DNA of 64,000 nucleotides from Spiroplasma melliferum (GTDB lineage Bacteria; Bacillota_I; Bacilli_A; Mycoplasmatales; Mycoplasmataceae): NCBI GenBank assembly GCA_005222125.1, contig CP029202.1, positions 186,001 to 250,000 of the forward strand, read 5' to 3'. Shown piece by piece: positions 41,854 to 52,666 of this stretch (position 1 is its first letter; each line of letters starts with the position of its first letter). The notes under the pieces were generated by a model. It saw only the letters and a program-made list of their open reading frames with translations, ran no database searches and was not told where the DNA came from. The position numbers and the translations under genes were made by a program.

Positions 41854-43503
41854 ATGAAAGAGAATTTAAATAGTATTCAACATCAAATTTTAACACAAGA
41901 AGATAATTTGGATAAATTTGTTACTGATTTATATTATTTTAGTACGTTACTAGAAAACTTAAAAAAAGATTTTAAAAATCATTTAACAGATTTAAACAGT
42001 TTAAAAAAGAGCAAAAAAATAACAATAGAAGAATATCAAACTAATTTAAAAATATTAAAAAATTTATATAAATCTAAAATGATAGAATTAAAACAAGATA
42101 TTAATAAAATGGCTGATTTATGTATGTTTACATTTGAAAAAAATATTGCTTTTAAAAAAGCACATAAAATTGAAGTTGCAGCAGAACTTATAAAATTAAA
42201 TAGTGAAATCAAAGATTTAAAGAAAAAAGCAAGTTTAGAACAAGCAACAATGTTAGAAGCTTTAAAAGAGGAAAAGCTTAAAACCAGAAAACCAATTAGT
42301 ACTAAAACTTTAGTTTTAATAAGTGTTATTAGTTTACCACTATTAATTATTGGAACATTATTAATTAATTACTTACTTTACTTTCCAAAAACAAGAAATG
42401 AAAGTTTTGATTTAACAAAAAAAGAATATTTAATTGCTTTTATTATTGTTTTAATAACCTTAATAGTTATTATTGGTTATTTTATTTTAATGTTAAAAGT
42501 TATTAAAAAGACTTATATGGATCGTGAAAAAAATATTTTTAAGATAACCGCAATCGGTTTTGTTGGTTCATTTTTAGATACAATTGGAGTTGGTAGTTTT
42601 GCTGTTGCAACGGCAGGATTAAAAGCAACAAAGATTGTTAAAAATGATGCATTATTACCAGGAACACTAAACATTGGGTTAGGAATACCAAACTTAATTG
42701 CTGGAACCATCTTTGTTGCTGCAATTAATGTTGAGGTTTTAACATTAGTATTATTGGTTGTTGGAGCAATTTTAGGTAGTTTTGTTGGTGCCGAATTAAC
42801 AAAAAGAATTAGTGCCAAACATATTAGTTTAACAATGGCCATTGTGTTAGCAATTGTTGCAATCCTAATGATTTTAACACAATTAAATGTTTTACCAAGT
42901 GGAAATAAAACTGGTTTGGAAGGATGACAATTAGGACTTGCCTTTATTTTATTTATGGTTTATGGTGGATTGCAAGCATTCGGAATAGGGTTATATGCTC
43001 CCGCGTTAGCAACAATTGCATTATTAGGAATGGATATTAAAGTTGCATTTCCAATTATGACATTAGCGTCAGGATCAGCTTTTCCAGTTGCAGCATATTC
43101 TTATTATAAAAATAATAAATATCAGCCAAAAACAGGATTTGGTTTAATGCTAGGGGGGGCTCTTGGCGTAGTATTAGCTTTTTTAACAGTTTTTGTTGGT
43201 ATTGAAGTTGGGTTAGATGTTAAGCCCGATGTTTTTACTAATTATTTAAAATGATTAGCAGTTATTGTCGTTTTTTATGTAGCTATTATGCTATTATTAT
43301 CTTATTTAAAAATTAGAAAAAAACCAAATGCTAATAATTTAACGACAAGAAAGATAATATTTTCACCGGAAAGCTATGATCAATGAAATGAAAAATTAGT
43401 TAATCAACTTGATGATTATTTACTAGCATATTATGACAAACGACAATTTTATAATGATTTACTTAATAAGTCTTTAGGAAAGGAAACAAAGACATGAAAA
43501 TAG
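41854..43503 (+). CDS. TauE/SafE-like membrane protein with N-terminal coiled coil
   Basis: 549 residues when read through TGA to TAG 43501-43503. Residues 1-145 are soluble and coiled-coil. A pair of membrane helices follows at 153-172 and 191-220. The TauE/SafE-type core starts near 230 (FVGSFLDTIGVGSFAVATAG, LGIPNLIAGTIFVA, YGGLQAFGIGLYAPALA). The family exports or imports anions such as sulfite or organosulfonates. The substrate here is unknown. The N-terminal extension is unusual for the family. It overlaps ald by 10 bases. Confidence 0.8.
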
Positions 43504-44606
43504 GAATTCCAAAAGAAATTAAAGCACAAGAAAATCGTGTTGGGGTAACACCAAGTGGTGTGATTGAACTAGTAAAACATAAGCATGAAGTTTATGTTGA
43601 AAAAAATGCTGGTCTTGGAAGCGGTTTTACTGATGATGATTATAAAAAAGCAGGAGCTATTATTTTAGATAATCCGGCTGAAATTTGGACAAAGGAAATG
43701 ATTATTAAGGTGAAAGAACCATTAGAAAGTGAATATAAATTTTTTTATGAAGGACAAATTATTTTTACATACTTTCATTTGGCTTCAGATAAAGCATTAA
43801 CTAAAGCATTACTTGATGCAAAAGTAACGGCAATTGCTTATGAAACAATTCAACTTGAAGATAATTCATTACCATTGTTAAGACCAATGAGTGAAGTTGC
43901 AGGAAGATTAGCAGTTGCTAATGCAATGTATTTTATGTTTAAAACAACTGGTGGTAGTGGTTTATTAATGAATGGTACACCTGGAACAGAACGAGCGAAG
44001 GTTACTGTTATTGGTGGTGGTGTTGCCGGAACAGCTGCCGCGAATATGGCAGCAAGCATTGGCTGTGATGTTACATTAATTGAGTTTAATGAAAATAGAA
44101 TTCGACAATTGTATCACTTGTTTGGTAAACAAGTCCATATTTTAAAATCTAACCATGCTAATATTGAAAAATCAGTTTTAGCTAGTGATGTTGTTATTTC
44201 AACGGTTTTAATCCCAGGAGCATCAGCACCAAAACTAGTAACTGAAGAAATGGTTAAAAAAATGAAAAAAAATAGTATTATTATTGATGTTGCTATTGAC
44301 CAAGGTGGTAGTGTTGAAACAATTACTAAGGCAACAACCCATGATAATCCAACTTTCATTATGCATGATGTTATCCATTATTCAGTAGCAAATATGCCAG
44401 GCGCAGTACCAAGAACAAGTACAATTGCTTTAACAAATGCAACAATTCAATATGCTCTAGCAATTGCTAATACTGATTTTAAAACACTATGTAAAACACA
44501 TCCGCCAATTCGAAAAGGAATTCAAACAGTTGAAGGTAAACTTGTTTTTGCCCCAGTTGCGGAAGCACATAACTTGGAATATGTTGATGTGTTATCAATT
44601 TGTTAA
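43494..44606 (+). CDS. ald: Alanine dehydrogenase
   Basis: 370 residues. MKIGIPKEIKAQENRVGVTP, HLASDKALTKALL, the NAD motif VIGGGVAGTAAANMA and PGAVPRTSTIALTNA. It interconverts alanine and pyruvate with NAD. The start overlaps the transporter gene, suggesting an amino-acid or pyruvate link between the two. Confidence 0.94.
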   Translation: MKIGIPKEIKAQENRVGVTPSGVIELVKHKHEVYVEKNAGLGSGFTDDDYKKAGAIILDNPAEIWTKEMIIKVKEPLESEYKFFYEGQIIFTYFHLASDKALTKALLDAKVTAIAYETIQLEDNSLPLLRPMSEVAGRLAVANAMYFMFKTTGGSGLLMNGTPGTERAKVTVIGGGVAGTAAANMAASIGCDVTLIEFNENRIRQLYHLFGKQVHILKSNHANIEKSVLASDVVISTVLIPGASAPKLVTEEMVKKMKKNSIIIDVAIDQGGSVETITKATTHDNPTFIMHDVIHYSVANMPGAVPRTSTIALTNATIQYALAIANTDFKTLCKTHPPIRKGIQTVEGKLVFAPVAEAHNLEYVDVLSIC

Positions 44607-44645
44607 TTATTAACTTGTCAGAGTATAAAAGTTTTTTAAAATAAG

Positions 44646-44671
44646 AATAATTGAAGTTTTCTTCAATTATT
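44646..44671 (+). terminator. Terminator after ald
   Basis: aataattgaag and cttcaattatt pair perfectly around tttt, followed by a T-run. Confidence 0.75.
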
Positions 44672-44764
44672 TTTATTAAAAGTTATTTTAATCTAATTTA
44701 TTTTGTAAGGGTAAAAGGTAGGTTCTTAATAATAACGCTAATAGAAGAAAATATTATTTTATGA

Positions 44765-44770
44765 TATAAT
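44765..44770 (+). promoter_or_regulatory. -10 box of the next gene
   Basis: TATAAT 34 bases before the ATG at 44805. Confidence 0.4.
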
Positions 44771-44804
44771 AAATACAAGTGATTAATACAAGTAGGGTGA
44801 ATAT

Positions 44805-46334
44805 ATGTGTCAAAATAGTAAGAAGGGTCATAACAGTAATTGTCACAATAATTGTCGGATTCATCATCCGAATTTTTTTAATTATTATCAATATCCTATT
44901 TTTCCTTCTTATGGATGTGGAACACCACCATTAATTCAATATTCAATTCCACAGCAACCATATCCGCCATTATTTTCCCAGTATCAATATTCTCCAATTA
45001 TTCAATATCCAATGCCAGGGCCACAACCAAATCAAAGTTTGCCCCTAGGACAGCCTTATCAATACAATCCTTATAATGTTGGACAAAATTTTAATAATTT
45101 AGCAAATAATGCTAGAATTAATGATAATTTTCAATATCAACCGGTTAGAGAAGATTATTATTTATCTCCTTATAATTCTCGCATTCCATTAGGAACAGAA
45201 CGATATTATAATGATTTTCGTCGTCCAATTTCATCATTAAGCGCTGAAGAAGAATATAATTGAGCAGTGCATATTTCTGATATTTTAGATGAGTTTATTG
45301 GGCGTCATCGTAGTCGACCAAAATCTAATTTTGATGAATATCAAAACTTAAAACAGACATTAGATACGTCATTACGTCATTTGAAAGAAGCAGAAGCACT
45401 AAACCAAAAGTTAGTTAATGCTTGAGAAAAAAAAGATAAAGAAACAAATCCTACTTCAGCAGCTGATGATACAAGTAATAATGGTCCTATGAATTTACCA
45501 ACAGATAATAATGATTCAACATTATTAAAGCAAAAAACTGACCAATCTGATGCTTTAAATGAAAAAAATGTTTCGCCAATAATTGCTAGTTCTGAACCAG
45601 AAAAAAGTTCATCTTTAACTGAAGAGAATGTAGAAGATAAGTTTAATTTCCTTGATTTTGAAGAGGATTCAGATAATAACTTTAATCCTGAAGATGATGC
45701 GCATAGTTTCTTTTTTAATGATGAAGAATTTAAAGAAGCAGATTCCCCCGAAAAAAAAGACAATGATATTTCAAAAAATGATAATGATGTTAATAATATT
45801 GCTGCTGAAGATATTCATGATTTTTTAGGTGTCAAATCACCAGATTTTGATTTAATGGAATCTAATCCAGAAATAATAGAAACAAATGTTTTAGATGAAG
45901 AATTAAAATTTGTTGATATTGATAAAGTAAAGGATACAAAACCAGTTTTCTGGACATATAAGGATTATACAATTAAGACATCATTAGGGGAAAAACGAGC
46001 TAGTGAAATTTATCCCAAAATATTTGATGAATATGGTCATCTTAAAATGGACCATTTTGAAGCAATGGCACAGTTTGGTGTGACAGAAAAACAATATGAT
46101 CAATTAATTGAAAATTTTTATCGTGCAAAAGAAAATAAGACAAAAAAAATTAAAAAAAATGAATTTGGCGTAGTTGTTAAATCAAAATTTAATGTTAAAG
46201 CTTTTTGAATTACTATGGGTATTTTAGGTGTTATTTTATTATTAATTGCAATAACTGTTATTTTGTATTTTACTGTTCCTAGTGTTGCTGAAGGAATAAA
46301 TACAATAACTGCTAAAATAAAAAAAATATTTTAA
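44805..46334 (+). CDS. Disordered Pro/Gln/Tyr-rich protein with C-terminal membrane anchor
   Basis: 509 residues; agggtg precedes the ATG. Residues 1-145 are rich in Pro, Gln, Tyr and Asn, with a small Cys/His cluster (NCHNNCRIHH). Residues about 220-350 are strongly acidic. Residues about 380-440 appear folded. The protein ends in one membrane helix (about 467-490) and a basic tip. The layout resembles cytoskeletal or terminal-organelle-type proteins of mollicutes, but no family was recognised. A second protein of similar style is at 59535. Confidence 0.8.
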
Positions 46335-46376
46335 TTTAGAATAATAAATTTAAAAATAGTTTTTTAAAATATTATG

Positions 46377-46382
46377 TATAAT
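46377..46382 (+). promoter_or_regulatory. -10 box of topA
   Basis: TATAAT 39 bases before the topA ATG. Confidence 0.4.
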
Positions 46383-46420
46383 AATTATTGATGTGTTTTA
46401 AAAAATAAAGGAGAGAAAAC

Positions 46421-48415
46421 ATGGCACAGACGCTGGTAATAATGGAGTCCCCAACTAAAACGAAAGCAGTTGAAAAATATCTTGGCGAAAATTATTTAGT
46501 TTTATCATCAGAAGGACATATTCGTAATTTATCAACAAAGGGTGAATATGGATTAGGAGTAGATATTAAAACTTTTGAACCAAGTTATAAAATGGAACGT
46601 GGAAAAAAAGAACTTGTTAAAAAATTAAAGCAAGAAGCCAAGGCAGCAGATTTGGTTATTCTAGCGACCGACCCTGATCGAGAAGGAGAAGCAATTGCGT
46701 ATCATTTAAATGAAGTCTTAAATTGTGGTGATAAATCACGCCGTGTTCGCTTTAATGAAATTACAAAAGAGGCAGTGTTGGATGCATTTCAACATCAAAC
46801 AGATCTTGATATGAATTTAGTTCATTCACAAGAAACACGACGAATTTTAGATCGTTTTATTGGTTTTCGCTTAAGCAAATTATTACAGAAAAAGATTAAG
46901 TCAAAATCAGCAGGACGAGTACAATCGGTTGCTTTAAAGTTAGTTGTTGAACGAGAAAAAGAATGACAAAACTTTGTGCCAGAAGAATATTGAACTGTTG
47001 AAGGATTATATAAAAAAGCAGTCGTTAAATTAACAAAATTTAAGGATGAGAAAATTGAATTAAAAGTAGAAGAAGATGTTTTAAAAGTTAAAAAAGCTTT
47101 AAAAAAAGATTTTGTTGTTGTTCAAATAAAAGAAAGTGAAAAACAACGAAAATCGCCCAATCCACATACGACTTCAACAATGTTGCAAGAAGCAAGTAGT
47201 AAAATGGGTTTTGCTTCAAATAAAACATCATTAATTGCCCAACAATTATATGAAGGAATTAAAGTTAAAGATAATATTACAGGGTTTATAACATATCCGC
47301 GGACAGATTCAATTCGGTTAAGTGATAAGTTTGTTCAGGATGCTTTTGATTATATTACAATTAAATATGGCACAGAATATTTAGGCGAAGTTAAAACACC
47401 ACCAAAAAATAAAAAAAATGTGCAAGATGCCCATGAAGCGATTCGCCCAACTGATTTAACGATGACACCAGAAGTGGCAAAAGAATATTTAAGTCGTGAT
47501 CAACTACGTTTATATAAGATTATTTATAATCGTGCGCTAGCTAGTTTAATGGCTAATGCAAAGTTATTAAGTAAAGCAATTATTTTAGATAATAATAATT
47601 ATGAATTTCGAATGACAGGAAGTACCATTCAATTTGATGGGTTTTTAAAATGTTATGTTTTAGAAGGTGATGAGGAAATTGCAAAATTACCAATGTTAAA
47701 ACCAAATCAAATTATTAATTTAAATGAGTTATATGGAATTCAACATTTTACTAAACCACCAAGTCGTTACTCTGAAGCTAAATTAATTAAAACATTGGAG
47801 GAAATTGGGGTTGGCCGTCCATCAACTTATGCGCCAATTATGCGAACATTAAAAGATCGTGGCTATATTATTGTAGAAAATAAAGCAATTAAAGCAACTG
47901 ATAAAGGGATTTTAACAAGTGACAAATTACAAGAATATTTTAGTGATATTATTAATGAAACGTATACTTCCACAATTGAAGAAAATTTGGATGTGATTGC
48001 ACATGGTGATGCTGATCCAAAGCCATTATTAAAAGAATTTTGAGAACGATTTGAGCCCCGCATTGAAGCAGCAATGGAATTAATGGAAGAAATTCCAGTT
48101 GAGAAGGCGGGGATTGAATGTCCAGAATGTGGAAATGATTTAGTATATCGGTATGGAAAATATGGTAAATTTATTGCATGTTCAGGGTTTCCTAAATGTC
48201 GTTATATTCATAAAACTGGTCCAAAATTTGGTCCTTGTCCAGAATGTGGAGTTGGTGAAATTATTTTAAAATTTAATAAGAGACGTCAACGCTTTAAAGC
48301 CTGTACTAATTATCCAAGTTGTCATTACACTGATTCATATAAAGAAGAAAAGACAGAACAAGAAGAAAATAGTAACGAAAATAACGGATTGTATCGAATT
48401 AATTTATTAAAATAA
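46421..48415 (+). CDS. topA: DNA topoisomerase I
   Basis: 664 residues. Toprim domain (VIMESPTKTKAVEKYLG; ATDPDREGEAIAYHL). The active-site Tyr lies in GFITYPRTDSIR. Two C-terminal zinc ribbons (ECPECGNDLVYRYG...CSGFPKC and CPECGVGE...CTNYPSC). It relaxes negative supercoils. The gene has its own promoter. Confidence 0.95.
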
Positions 48416-48493
48416 TAAACGATACTTTTTTTATGCTAGGCATTTATGTAAAATATTTTATTATTTAGAAAATGATTTTCATAGTTCTGGCGG

Positions 48494-48499
48494 TATAAT
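48494..48499 (+). promoter_or_regulatory. -10 box of S1-domain gene
   Basis: TATAAT 34 bases before the ATG at 48533; agaaagggg lies between. Confidence 0.45.
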
Positions 48500-48532
48500 T
48501 AGTACAGTTTCAGAAAGGGGATGTGACGAATT

Positions 48533-48856
48533 ATGTATGTAAAAGGAAGTAAAGTTCTTGCAAAAGTTACAAACATTACACCGTTTGGTGCATTTTGTGA
48601 ATTAAAAAATGCTGCTGGATTAATCCACATTAGTGAGATTTCAGATTACTATGTAAGAGATATCAAAGAATTTGTTAATATTGGTGACAGTGTTGAAGTA
48701 GAGGTACTAGACTATGACCCAGTTAAGAAACAAGTGAAATTAAGTTATAAAAATTGTCGACCTGAATTATTGAAAAAGAATAATAGTCAAATTCAAGAAA
48801 CAGGAGTAGGATTCCAAATGTTAAGTGAAAAAATTAATTCACTAACAAGTAAATAA
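48533..48856 (+). CDS. S1 RNA-binding domain protein (YugI/CvfD-like)
   Basis: 107 residues. One S1 OB-fold (VLAKVTNITPFGAFCELKNAAGLIHISEIS, then VKLSYKN) and a short tail. Single-domain S1 proteins of this kind in Bacillota act at the ribosome or on RNA under stress. In Bacillus the family member yugI also lies near pgi, as here. Confidence 0.85.
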   Translation: MYVKGSKVLAKVTNITPFGAFCELKNAAGLIHISEISDYYVRDIKEFVNIGDSVEVEVLDYDPVKKQVKLSYKNCRPELLKKNNSQIQETGVGFQMLSEKINSLTSK

Positions 48857-48913
48857 ATTAAAATTTTTACAAATGGAAGGTTTTTTTAGATAGAAAGTAG
48901 GCATATTATTAAA

Positions 48914-50188
48914 ATGATTAAAGTAGATTTTACTAATGCATTAGCCGAATCTGTTTTTAACAAATATTTAGGGCGAGTTAAAGATATTCACCAAATGATT
49001 CATAATAAGACAGGATTAGGAAATGATTTCCTTGGTTGAGTTGAATGACCAAATAATTATGATCAAGCAGAGCTTGCAAAGATGAAACAAACAGCAAAGC
49101 AATTAGCTAGTGAAATTGATGTTTTATTAGTAATTGGAATTGGTGGGAGTTATCTTGGCGCACGAGCAGCAATTGAAATGATTAATGGGTTATATAGTCA
49201 ACAAAAAGTAGAAATCATTTATATTGGAAATACAATGTCTTCAACTTATACAGCACAAGTTTTAAAATATCTTCAAGACAAAAAATTTGGGATTTGTGTT
49301 GTGTCTAAATCAGGAACAACAACTGAACCAGCAATTGCATTTCGTCTTTGTAAAGAGCTTTTAGAAAAAAAAGAAGGAAATCTAAAAGCAGCTAACTTAA
49401 TTGTTGCCATTACAGATAAGCAGAAAGGAGCCCTAAAAACATTAGCTGATAAAGCAGGATATCAAACCTTTGTTATTCCAGATGACATTGGTGGAAGATA
49501 TTCAGTGTTAACGCCAGTTGGTGTTTTTGCAATGCTAGTAAGTGGTATTAACATTGATAATGTTTTTAAAGGAGCACAACAAGCTTATCAAGACACTTTA
49601 ATTGATGATTTCACTAATCATGCCTATAAATATGCTGTTGGACGTTATATTTTAAATCAAGAGGAAAAATATAAAGCAGAAATGCTTGTAACTTATGAGT
49701 TACAAATGCAGATGATTACCGAATGATGAAAACAATTATTTGGGGAATCAGAAGGAAAAAATTCAAAGGGTTTACTACCGTTATCATGTGTTTTTTCAAC
49801 AGATTTACATTCTCTTGGCCAATTCATTCAAGAAGGGACAAAAAATATTTTATTTGAAACAGTTATTGCAGTTAAAAAACCACAAATTGATCTTAAACTG
49901 TCAAAAGCAGAAGTAGATACTGATGGTTTAAATTATCTCGCTGGGAAAACATTACATGAAGTAAATACCATTGCTGTTCAAGGTGTTGTTGCTGCGCATA
50001 GGAAAGTTGGCCATGTGCCAAATATTGTTTTAGAATTTGCAACAATGGATGATAAAATGTTTGGTTATTTATCATATTGATTTATGAAAGCTTGTGCAAT
50101 GTCAGCTTATTTGTTAGAGATAAATCCATTTGATCAACCCGGAGTTGAGATTTATAAACAAAATATGTTTAATTTATTAGGAAAATAA
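48914..50188 (+). CDS. pgi: Glucose-6-phosphate isomerase
   Basis: 424 residues. [34 protein letters not shown], and the signature [14 protein letters not shown]. It interconverts glucose-6-phosphate and fructose-6-phosphate in glycolysis. Confidence 0.95.
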
Positions 50189-50199
50189 AAGACAAAATA

Positions 50200-50226
50200 A
50201 AAAAATATTGAAACTCAATATTTTTT
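50200..50226. terminator. Bidirectional terminator between pgi and coaD
   Basis: aaaaaatattga and tcaatatttttt pair perfectly around aac. Confidence 0.8.
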
Positions 50227-50661
50227 TTATTTTTTTAATTGCTTAATTTGGTTTAAAAAAGTTGAAGAAATTTCATTCAAACCATAATCAGCAATAAAAA
50301 AAATTGTTTCAAGATCTTTATTTAATTGTTTATTAGCAAACGCTAATTCCATTTCATATTTTAAATCGTTATTATTTCGTAATCCTCGAATAATATATTT
50401 AGCACCTAATTGTCTAGCAAAATCGCTAGTTAACATTTGGTCATTAATGACAATTTCAACATTTAAATTAAGGTTTTGACAAGCTATGACAGCTTGTTTA
50501 GCACGAGTTTTAATATTTGTTTGGTTTGATTTTTCTAAATTATTAGTAATTACAACATATAATTTCGAAAATAAAGCACTTGCTTTTTTAATAATATTAA
50601 GATGACCGTCATGAATTGGGTCAAAACTACCAGGAAAAATTGCTTTCAAGATTATTTTCAC
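50227..50661 (-). CDS. coaD: Pantetheine-phosphate adenylyltransferase
   Basis: Up to 144 residues from GTG 50661. TTG 50649 would give the usual start KAIFPGSFDP and may be the true one. FPGSFDPIHDGHLNII is the nucleotide-binding motif, and IIRGLRNNNDLKYEMELAFANK follows. It makes dephospho-CoA. It is slightly shorter than usual at the C-terminus. aaagga lies upstream. Confidence 0.9.
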   Translation of the reverse strand: MKIILKAIFPGSFDPIHDGHLNIIKKASALFSKLYVVITNNLEKSNQTNIKTRAKQAVIACQNLNLNVEIVINDQMLTSDFARQLGAKYIIRGLRNNNDLKYEMELAFANKQLNKDLETIFFIADYGLNEISSTFLNQIKQLKK

Positions 50662-50897
50662 ATCCTTTTAAATATTATTATTTTAACTGAAAAAATGTGT
50701 TATGATAATAGTAATATGATATTTTTCCGATTATTTGGATATTTTTTTAATACTAATGTATAATAATTAAGATTACATTTATTTAGAGAGATTACATTTA
50801 TATTATTAAGGGGAAAAATGTATAAATACATTTAAAAAATAAAATGTAAATAAGTATTAATTAATGAATAGAGAATAGAAAGTAGACGATTTTAATT
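50662..50897 (+). promoter_or_regulatory. Promoter and leader of the RNase J-like gene
   Basis: TATAAT at 50759-50764. The leader contains gattacattta twice (about 50771 and 50790) and a reversed copy near 50845. A five-codon ORF (ATG 50818 to TAA 50835) has a strong aagggg, which could be a leader peptide. Nothing else was seen. Confidence 0.4.
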
Positions 50898-52565
50898 ATG
50901 GCAAAAATTAATTTTTTCGCTCTTGGTGGATTAGATGAGCGAGGTAAGAATTTATACTGTATCGAAGTAGAACAAGATATTTTTATTTTTGATGCAGGGA
51001 CAAAAAATCCGGAGCGTGGAATTTTAGGAATTGATGTAGTAATTCCTAATTTTGATTATCTAAAGGAAAACCGTGCTCGCATTAAGGGTGTTTTTATTAC
51101 AAAGCCTTCCGATGAATGTTCTGAAGCAATTACTTATATTTTAAAAGAATTAGCATTACCAGTTTATGGAAGTGATTTAACTTGTAATATTTTAAAATTT
51201 CATTTACAACGCTTTAAAGTTCGTGGTAAAGAAGAATGTTTTCATGTTATTAATGCAAAAGATATTCTTGATTTTGGTTTATGCAAGGTTGAAGTATTTT
51301 CAACAACAACAAATATGCCAAATAGTTATGGTTTTGCATTGCATACACCTGATGGCACAATTATTTATACTGGAGATTATATTTTTGATGCTAAAGCAGA
51401 CCCTAATTTTGCAACAGATTTACAACATTTAAATCAAATTATTGCTAAAAATAAAGTACTATTATTTTTATCAGAAGCTTCATCAGCTTCACGTCGTGAC
51501 TATACAGCACCAAACCATAAGATTAAAAATTATATTGAACGAGCTGTTAAAGAAACAGAAAGTCGGATTATTTTAGCTTGCTTTGATCAAGATTTACATA
51601 AAATTAGTGAGTTATTTGATTTAGTTCGGGAAAATAATATTTCAGTTGGAATTTATGGTCAAACTTTATTGGAGTCATTAAAAGTATTATCTGATAGTAA
51701 AAAACTAAATTTTAATGGAATTAATTTAAAAGGATTACAAGAAGCAGTTAAAGAAGAAAAATCATTAATTATTGTAACTGGTAGTGGAGAACGTTTATAT
51801 AGTCGTTTAATTAAAATTGCTTCTGGTAATGATGATATTTTAGATATTAAAGAAAGCGATACAATTATTTTAGCAACACCGCCAAACCCAGGAAGTGAAT
51901 TAAATCATGCCAATGTTTTAGATGAATTAGCGCGAACTGTGGCAAAAACAATTGCCTTATCAGATAAAAAAGTTTGAACAATGACAGCAAGTTATGAAGA
52001 TGTTAAATTAATGAGTTCAATTATTAAACCAAAATACTTTGTGCCAGTGAAAGGATTATATAAAGATTTTGTGCAAGCGAGAATGGCAGCAATTGAAGCT
52101 GGAATTAATCCAGAACATATTTTTATTGTTGATAATGGAGAAGGGCTTGAGTTTATTGATGGTGAATATACGAAAAAAAGTAATAAGGTAAAAACCGCTG
52201 ATTTATATGTTGATGGGATTGGTGTTGGTGACATTGGAGCAGTTGTTTTAAATGAAAGAAAACAATTGGCTACTGATGGCGTTGTTATTATTGGAGTTTC
52301 AATTGATAGTAAAACAAAAGAATTAGTTTCTTTAATTGATACGCAAATGCGCGGAGTAATTTACATTCAAGAAAATAATGACATTTTTCGTAAAATGCAA
52401 AAAGTTATTATTGAAATTATTGAGAAACATTATAAAAAAGCTGTTGTTGGTGAAATGTATGATGTTAATGAAGTAAAAAATGAAATTAGATCGACAATTA
52501 GTTCATTTGTTAAAGCAGAAACAGGAAAAACACCAATTATTTTAGCAATTGTGAATGAAATTTAA
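50898..52565 (+). CDS. RNase J-type protein lacking catalytic residues (RNase J2-like)
   Basis: 555 residues, the full RNase J length, with the overall metallo-beta-lactamase and beta-CASP order (FALGGLDERGKNLYCIE; IDVVIPNFDYL; TPDGTIIYTGDYIFD; GTSGERLYSRLIKIASG-like block). The metal motif HxHxDH should follow ITH but reads ITKPSDECSEA (67-77). SDSTNA is replaced by SEASSAS, and the late His motif is also missing. It is probably a non-catalytic partner of an active RNase J1 elsewhere. Confidence 0.85.
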
Positions 52566-52666
52566 TTTTATGATATATTTATAGTAGATAAATATTTGAA
52601 GCTTTTAAATGTATGGTCATATTTAAAGTAATTTCTAAATATTTAGAATTTTAGGAGGGCTGCACT

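Noticed and set aside
50898-52565. RNase J-like gene as a frameshifted pseudogene
   Set aside because: The frame is intact over the whole family length; only catalytic residues are replaced.
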